Source: Pseudomonas sp. EpS/L25
Lineage (GTDB): Bacteria; Pseudomonadota; Gammaproteobacteria; Pseudomonadales; Pseudomonadaceae
Direction of reading: 5' to 3'
Assembly (NCBI RefSeq): GCF_001512295.1
Contig: NZ_LNUP01000002.1
Location: 1,428,263 to 1,492,262, forward strand
DNA length: 64,000 bases
The first letter of the stretch is position 1; each line of letters starts with the position of its first letter. A program made the position numbers and the translations under genes. Below are positions 60,115 through 64,000 of the stretch, piece by piece. Under the pieces are notes generated by a model. It had not been told where the DNA came from and did not search any database. It saw only the letters and a list, made by a program, of their open reading frames with translations.

Positions 60115-61209
60115 ATGACCGCTCCGACCCGCGAGGCCATCGAGGCCGCGCTGCGCCAATACCACGACCCCTATCTCGAACAGGACCTGCTCAGCGCCGG
60201 CGCCTTGCGCGACCTCGCGCTGGATGGCGGCCGGGTGCGCGCCCGCTTCGAGCTGGGCTATGCCGCCGGCCTGTTCAAGGGTGGTCTGGCCCAGGTGCTC
60301 AAGACCGCGCTGGAGAACGTGCCCGGGGTCGAGACCGCCGAGATCCAGATCGACTGCACCATCGCCCCGCACGCGGCCCAGCCGCAGCTGGAGGCCATGG
60401 GCAACGTCAAGAACATCATCGCCGTGGCCTCGGGCAAGGGCGGCGTGGGCAAGTCCACCACCGCCGCCAACCTGGCTCTGGCACTGGCCCGCGAAGGCGC
60501 GCGGGTGGGCGTGCTGGACGCGGATATCTACGGTCCGAGCCAGGGCATCATGTTCGGCTTCGCCGAGGGTACCCGTCCCGAGGTGCGTGACGAAAAGTGG
60601 TTCATCCCGCTGCAGGCCCATGGCGTCGAGGTCATGTCCATGGCCTTCCTGACCAACGACAAGACCCCGGTGGCCTGGCGCGGGCCGATGGTTTCCGGCG
60701 CGCTGATCCAGCTGATTACACAAACCGCCTGGAATGACCTCGACTACCTGGTGATCGACATGCCCCCGGGCACCGGCGACATCCAGCTGACCCTGGCGCA
60801 GAAGGTCCCGGTGGCCGGTGCGGTGATCGTCACCACGCCCCAGGACCTGGCCCTGCTGGACGCCAGGAAGGGCGTGGAGATGTTCCAGAAGGTCAACATC
60901 CCGGTACTCGGGGTGGTGGAGAACATGGCGGTGCACATCTGCTCCCACTGCGGCCATGCCGAGCACCTGTTCGGCGAAGGCGGCGGCAGCCGGCTGGCCG
61001 AGCAGTACGGCGTGGATCTCTTGGCCTCGCTGCCGCTGGCCATGGCCATCCGCGAGCAGGCCGACGCCGGTCGTCCCACCGCTATCGCCGATCCCGACAG
61101 CCAGATCGCGCTGATCTACCAGGAACTGGCGCGCAAGGTCGGCGCGCGCATCGCCCAGGGCGGCCAGGCCGGTGGTGGCCTGCCCACCATCACCGTCAGC
61201 GACGACTGA
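60115..61209 (+). CDS. apbC: Iron-sulfur cluster carrier ATPase ApbC/Mrp
   Basis: The 364-residue P-loop protein has an N-terminal MIP18-like segment (about 1-80), a deviant Walker A motif ASGKGGVGKSTTAANLALAL, Walker B DMPPGTGDIQ and the cluster-binding CxxC in ICSHCGHAEHLFGEGGG. It binds and transfers [4Fe-4S] clusters to apoproteins. The start at 60115 has CGGGAG upstream. It is divergent from the M14 gene and followed by dcd, as in P. aeruginosa. Confidence 0.95.
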   Translation: MTAPTREAIEAALRQYHDPYLEQDLLSAGALRDLALDGGRVRARFELGYAAGLFKGGLAQVLKTALENVPGVETAEIQIDCTIAPHAAQPQLEAMGNVKNIIAVASGKGGVGKSTTAANLALALAREGARVGVLDADIYGPSQGIMFGFAEGTRPEVRDEKWFIPLQAHGVEVMSMAFLTNDKTPVAWRGPMVSGALIQLITQTAWNDLDYLVIDMPPGTGDIQLTLAQKVPVAGAVIVTTPQDLALLDARKGVEMFQKVNIPVLGVVENMAVHICSHCGHAEHLFGEGGGSRLAEQYGVDLLASLPLAMAIREQADAGRPTAIADPDSQIALIYQELARKVGARIAQGGQAGGGLPTITVSDD

Positions 61210-61225
61210 TTTCGTCCATTCGCCT

Positions 61226-61268
61226 TTGAGACCGCGCCATCATCCAATACAATGCGCGGTCAATTTTT
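61226..61268 (+). promoter_or_regulatory. Overlapping apbC terminator and dcd promoter
   Basis: An inverted repeat GACCGCGC (61230-61237) / GCGCGGTC (61254-61261) followed by TTTTT can end apbC. The same bases hold a promoter-like pair, TTGAGA (61226-61231) and TACAAT (61248-61253) with 16-base spacing, for dcd. Both uses are plausible; neither is proved. Confidence 0.55.
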
Positions 61269-61289
61269 CGCCCCGGAGCTAGACCTGCC

Positions 61290-61856
61290 ATGAGCATCAA
61301 ATCGGACAAGTGGATTCGCCGCATGGCCCAGGAGCACGGCATGATCGAGCCCTTCGTCGAGCGCCAGATGCGCGGCGCGGACGACAGCCGGGTGATCTCC
61401 TACGGGGTGTCCAGCTACGGCTACGACGTGCGCTGCGCCAACGAATTCAAGGTCTTCACCAACATCCATTCCGCGGTGGTGGACCCGAAGAACTTCGATG
61501 ACAAGAGCTTCGTCGACGTGGTCAGCGACGTCTGCATCATTCCGCCGAACTCCTTCGCCCTGGCGCGCACCGTGGAATACTTCCGCATCCCGCGCGACGT
61601 CCTGACCATCTGCCTGGGCAAGAGCACCTATGCCCGCTGCGGCATCATCGTCAACGTCACCCCGCTGGAGCCCGAGTGGGAAGGCCACGTGACCCTGGAG
61701 TTCTCCAACACCACGACCCTGCCGGCCAAGATCTACGCCAACGAGGGCGTGGCGCAGATGCTGTTCCTGCAGTCCGACGAGGCCTGCGAGGTCTCCTACA
61801 AGGACCGCGGCGGCAAGTATCAGGGCCAGCGTGGTGTGACCCTGCCGCGCGCCTGA
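61290..61856 (+). CDS. dcd: dCTP deaminase
   Basis: The 188-residue trimeric enzyme converts dCTP to dUTP for dTMP synthesis. The family pattern is complete: [56 protein letters not shown] with catalytic Glu, and [21 protein letters not shown] precedes the ATG. It follows apbC and is closed by a long-stem terminator. Confidence 0.96.
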   Translation: MSIKSDKWIRRMAQEHGMIEPFVERQMRGADDSRVISYGVSSYGYDVRCANEFKVFTNIHSAVVDPKNFDDKSFVDVVSDVCIIPPNSFALARTVEYFRIPRDVLTICLGKSTYARCGIIVNVTPLEPEWEGHVTLEFSNTTTLPAKIYANEGVAQMLFLQSDEACEVSYKDRGGKYQGQRGVTLPRA

Positions 61857-61868
61857 TGGATCGCGAGT

Positions 61869-61904
61869 CGACGAAGCCGCCTTTTCCGGCGGCTTCGTCG
61901 TTTT
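61869..61904 (+). terminator. Terminator after dcd
   Basis: A 13-bp stem (CGACGAAGCCGCC / GGCGGCTTCGTCG, loop TTTTCC) is followed by TTTTC. It begins 13 bases beyond the dcd stop codon and separates dcd from cheV. Confidence 0.88.
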
Positions 61905-61972
61905 CGGGGCTAAAGACCCGGCGAGCGCCGCCGATAGCCTTCCACCTGACCTATCTTTGGAGTGGAGTTTCC

Positions 61973-62905
61973 ATGGCCAGCATTCTCGATACCGTCGATC
62001 AACGTACCCAGTTGGTTGGCGAGAACCGCCTGGAAATTCTCATGTTCCAGCTGTCCAGCCGGCAGATGTTCGCCATCAACGTGTTCAAGGTGCAGGAGGT
62101 GCTCAAGCTGCCGCGCCTGACGCTGATGCCCAAGCGCCATCCGGTGGTCTGCGGGGTCGTCCATCTGCGCGGCCAGACCCTGCCGGTGATCGACCTGGCG
62201 GCTGCGATCGGCATGCGACCCATCACCCCCGATGAAAACAGCACCATCATCGTCACCGAGTACAACCGCTCGGTGCAGGCCTTCCTGGTGGGCGGCGTCG
62301 ACCGCATCGTCAACCTCAACTGGGACAGCATCCAGCCGCCGCCGGGCGGCGCCGGGCGCCAGCACTACCTGACCGCCATCACCCGCATCGAAGACAAGCT
62401 GGTGGAGGTCATCGATGTCGAGAAGGTGCTGGCCGAAATCGTTCCCTACAACGTCAAGGTCTCCCGGGAGCGCCTGGCCGACCCGCTGCTGGCCAAGGCG
62501 CGTGGCCGCGAGGTACTGCTGGTGGACGACTCCAGCACCGCCATTGGCCAACTGCGCGACACCCTGGTGCAGCTGGACCTGAAATTCCATGTCGCCACCG
62601 ATGGCCTGCAAGCCCTGCGCAAGCTCAAGGCCTGGGCCGACGAAGGCGTGGTGCTGACCGACAAGCTCTTGATGGTGCTGACCGATGCCGAGATGCCGGA
62701 AATGGACGGCTATCGGTTGACCACCGAGATCCGCCAGGACCCACGCCTCGCCGACCTCTATGTGGTGCTGCACACGTCCTTGTCGGGCAGCTTCAACGAA
62801 GCCATGGTCAAGAAGGTGGGTTGCAACGCCTTCCTGTCCAAGTTCCAGCCCGATCTGTTGGTCGAGGAAGTCCGCCGGCGCCTCGCGCTGGCCGAAGAGA
62901 GCTGA
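61973..62905 (+). CDS. CheV chemotaxis coupling protein (CheW-receiver fusion)
   Basis: The 310-residue protein has an N-terminal CheW-like domain (about 18-160; FAINVFKVQEVLKLPRLT, VVHLRGQTLPVIDLAAAIGM) and a C-terminal receiver domain (about 178-305; VLLVDDSSTAIGQ and phospho-Asp in LTDAEMPEMDGY). It couples receptors to CheA and adapts through receiver phosphorylation. GGAG lies upstream of ATG 61973; the longer upstream frame runs through the terminator and was rejected. Pseudomonas genomes carry several CheV; which one this is cannot be told. Confidence 0.93.
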   Translation: MASILDTVDQRTQLVGENRLEILMFQLSSRQMFAINVFKVQEVLKLPRLTLMPKRHPVVCGVVHLRGQTLPVIDLAAAIGMRPITPDENSTIIVTEYNRSVQAFLVGGVDRIVNLNWDSIQPPPGGAGRQHYLTAITRIEDKLVEVIDVEKVLAEIVPYNVKVSRERLADPLLAKARGREVLLVDDSSTAIGQLRDTLVQLDLKFHVATDGLQALRKLKAWADEGVVLTDKLLMVLTDAEMPEMDGYRLTTEIRQDPRLADLYVVLHTSLSGSFNEAMVKKVGCNAFLSKFQPDLLVEEVRRRLALAEES

Positions 62906-62977
62906 TCCCCGCGGTTTCGCCGGTCCGGCACCTCCCTTACACTGGCGGCCCTCGTCAGCCGCCAGGAAGCCGCGCCC

Positions 62978-63781
62978 ATGTCGCACCTCAGTGCCCTCTA
63001 CCGTTATCCCGTCAAGTCGACGGCCGTGGAAACCCTGGTGCGTGCCGAGGTGGATGCCCTGGGCCTGGTCGGTGACCGGCGCTGGATGGTGGTGGATGCC
63101 GACACCGGTCGCTTCCTGACCTTGCGCCAACTGGCCCGGATGAATCGCATCGAAGCACGCTGGCTGGGCACCGACCGCTTGCGTTTGAGCGCGCCTGGCC
63201 GTGAGCCGCTCGAGGTGGCGGTACCCGACGCCGAGGGCGAGCGCCTGGGCGTGACCATCTGGCGCGACACCCTGCAGGCGCCCGTCGCTGCCGAGGCGGA
63301 CGCCTGGCTGAGCGACTTCCTCGGTCGGCGCTGCCGCCTGGTGCACATTGCCGAGCCTTTTGCCCGCCAGATCAATACCGACTTCGCCGAGCCTGGCCAG
63401 CAGGTGCATTTCGCCGATGGTTTTCCGCTTTTGCTGACCAACGAAGCCTCCCTGGCCGACCTGGTGGCGCGAGTGGGTAAACCCTTGGAGATGCTGCGCT
63501 TTCGACCCAACCTGGTGGTGGAAGGCGCCGCTGCCTATGCCGAGGATGGCTGGAAGCGCCTGCGCATCGGCAGCGTCGATTTCGCCGTGGCCTGTCCCTG
63601 TTCGCGCTGTATCGTCGTCACCCAGGATCCGCTGACCGGCGAGAAGGATACTGATCGTCAGCCACTGACGGCGCTGCGTGAATACCGCTTCGTCGACAAC
63701 CGCATGCTCTTCGGCATGAACGTCATCCCGCTGGGACGCGGCGTCATCGAAGCCGGCATGCCGGTGGAGGTGCTGGAATGA
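62978..63781 (+). CDS. MOSC-domain protein (YcbX/MOCOS-like)
   Basis: The 267-residue protein has the N-terminal MOSC beta-barrel half (LSALYRYPVKSTAVETL, DRRWMVVDADTGRFLTLRQ) and the MOSC core (MLRFRPNLVVEG, then ACPCSRCIVVTQDPLTGE with the conserved Cys). YcbX-type relatives reduce N-hydroxylated bases using a molybdenum cofactor. It lacks the 2Fe-2S ferredoxin domain present at the YcbX C-terminus, so it must use a separate reductase. The stop overlaps the start of the next gene (ATGA). Confidence 0.88.
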   Translation: MSHLSALYRYPVKSTAVETLVRAEVDALGLVGDRRWMVVDADTGRFLTLRQLARMNRIEARWLGTDRLRLSAPGREPLEVAVPDAEGERLGVTIWRDTLQAPVAAEADAWLSDFLGRRCRLVHIAEPFARQINTDFAEPGQQVHFADGFPLLLTNEASLADLVARVGKPLEMLRFRPNLVVEGAAAYAEDGWKRLRIGSVDFAVACPCSRCIVVTQDPLTGEKDTDRQPLTALREYRFVDNRMLFGMNVIPLGRGVIEAGMPVEVLE

Positions 63782-64000
63782 GCCCGCTGCGGCGGGTGGC
63801 GCTGGTCAGCCCGGCTGGCGCGGTGAAGCAGGAACTGGTCGAGGCCGCGATGGCGCGGTTGCAGGCCGCCGGCATCGAGCCGCTGCTCGGCGAGCATGCG
63901 CTCGAGCGGCATCGCTACCTGGCCGGGACCGCTGAGGCGCGGGCGGCGGACCTGCACTGGGCCTTCAGTCAGGCCGACGTGGACGCCGTCTGGTGCCTGC
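63778..64000 (+). CDS. ldcA: LD-carboxypeptidase (S66) N-terminus, partial
   Basis: The gene runs off the right edge after 74 codons. The visible N-terminus (MSPLRRVALVSPAGAVKQEL, then ERHRYLAGTAEARAADLHWA, FSQADVDAVWCL) matches the S66 LD-carboxypeptidase pattern, cytosolic serine peptidases that trim the terminal D-Ala from recycled murein tetrapeptides. The catalytic Ser lies beyond the window. It overlaps the MOSC gene by 4 bases, so both are probably translated from one message. Confidence 0.8.
   Translation, partial: MSPLRRVALVSPAGAVKQELVEAAMARLQAAGIEPLLGEHALERHRYLAGTAEARAADLHWAFSQADVDAVWCL

Overview
The window is a gene-dense, GC-rich bacterial chromosome segment. Gene content and order point to the genus Pseudomonas. 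Diagnostic runs are dinB-gacS-cysM-rlmD-relA-mazG, glpF-glpK-glpR-glpD, argF...grxD-bfr-bfd-rnt-pyrC-motY-argG, and metG/apbC-dcd. The orphan rsxB next to nth, and neighbourhoods that sit apart in P. aeruginosa, suggest a non-aeruginosa species. The P. oryzihabitans/psychrotolerans group is a guess from GC content and protein flavour, not proven. There is no phage, complete insertion sequence, CRISPR array or rRNA operon. Most of the window is core genome.

Layout. 1-12.5 kb: start of mprF (cut by the left edge), an initiator tRNA, three small proteins, LexA-controlled dinB, the GacS hybrid kinase, a degenerate esterase-like secreted protein, then cysM, rlmD, relA, mazG and a DUF1315 gene. 12.5-22.5 kb: a long-hairpin repeat, a DUF2797 protein, pepN, a membrane/coiled-coil protein with a LemA-M48 protease pair, a secreted serine hydrolase, a peptide deformylase and a DsbA-like oxidoreductase, the last two converging on a MITE-like repeat. 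22.8-31.9 kb: bestrophin channel, a chemoreceptor paired with a lone sugar-binding protein, an SDR reductase, small proteins, a lone TRAP solute-binding protein, a FabH-like synthase and a ParB-like nuclease-family protein.

31.9-40.8 kb: three tandem tRNA-Ala/tRNA-Glu units behind one strong promoter, a FemAB-like protein, YnfA, a UPF0270 protein, the three-gene NAGGN osmoprotectant operon, zinc-independent L31 under a Zur box, and MetR. 40.9-46 kb: glycerol catabolism operon glpFKRD with recognisable GlpR operators. 46.2-54.8 kb: PhzF-like protein, argF, DUF3597 protein, grxD, bacterioferritin with its Fur-boxed ferredoxin bfd, rnt, pyrC, motY (ending in the second MITE-like copy), argG and a small acidic protein. 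54.9-64 kb: nth with an orphan rsxB, the second long-hairpin repeat, metG, an M14 carboxypeptidase, apbC, dcd, cheV, a MOSC protein and the start of an LD-carboxypeptidase gene.

Themes: stress and global regulation (gacS, relA, dinB, mazG), iron and zinc homeostasis (bfr/bfd/Fur, rpmE2/Zur), osmoprotection, chemotaxis and motility (MCP, cheV, motY) and arginine/pyrimidine biosynthesis (argF, argG, pyrC). The unusual signals are two dispersed non-coding repeat families (one supplying stop codons to its neighbours, one with covarying stems), the esterase relative missing its Ser and His, GlpF with SPA in place of the first NPA motif, and several orphan components (binding proteins without transporters, RsxB without Rnf). 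I did not find a convincing new multi-gene system.
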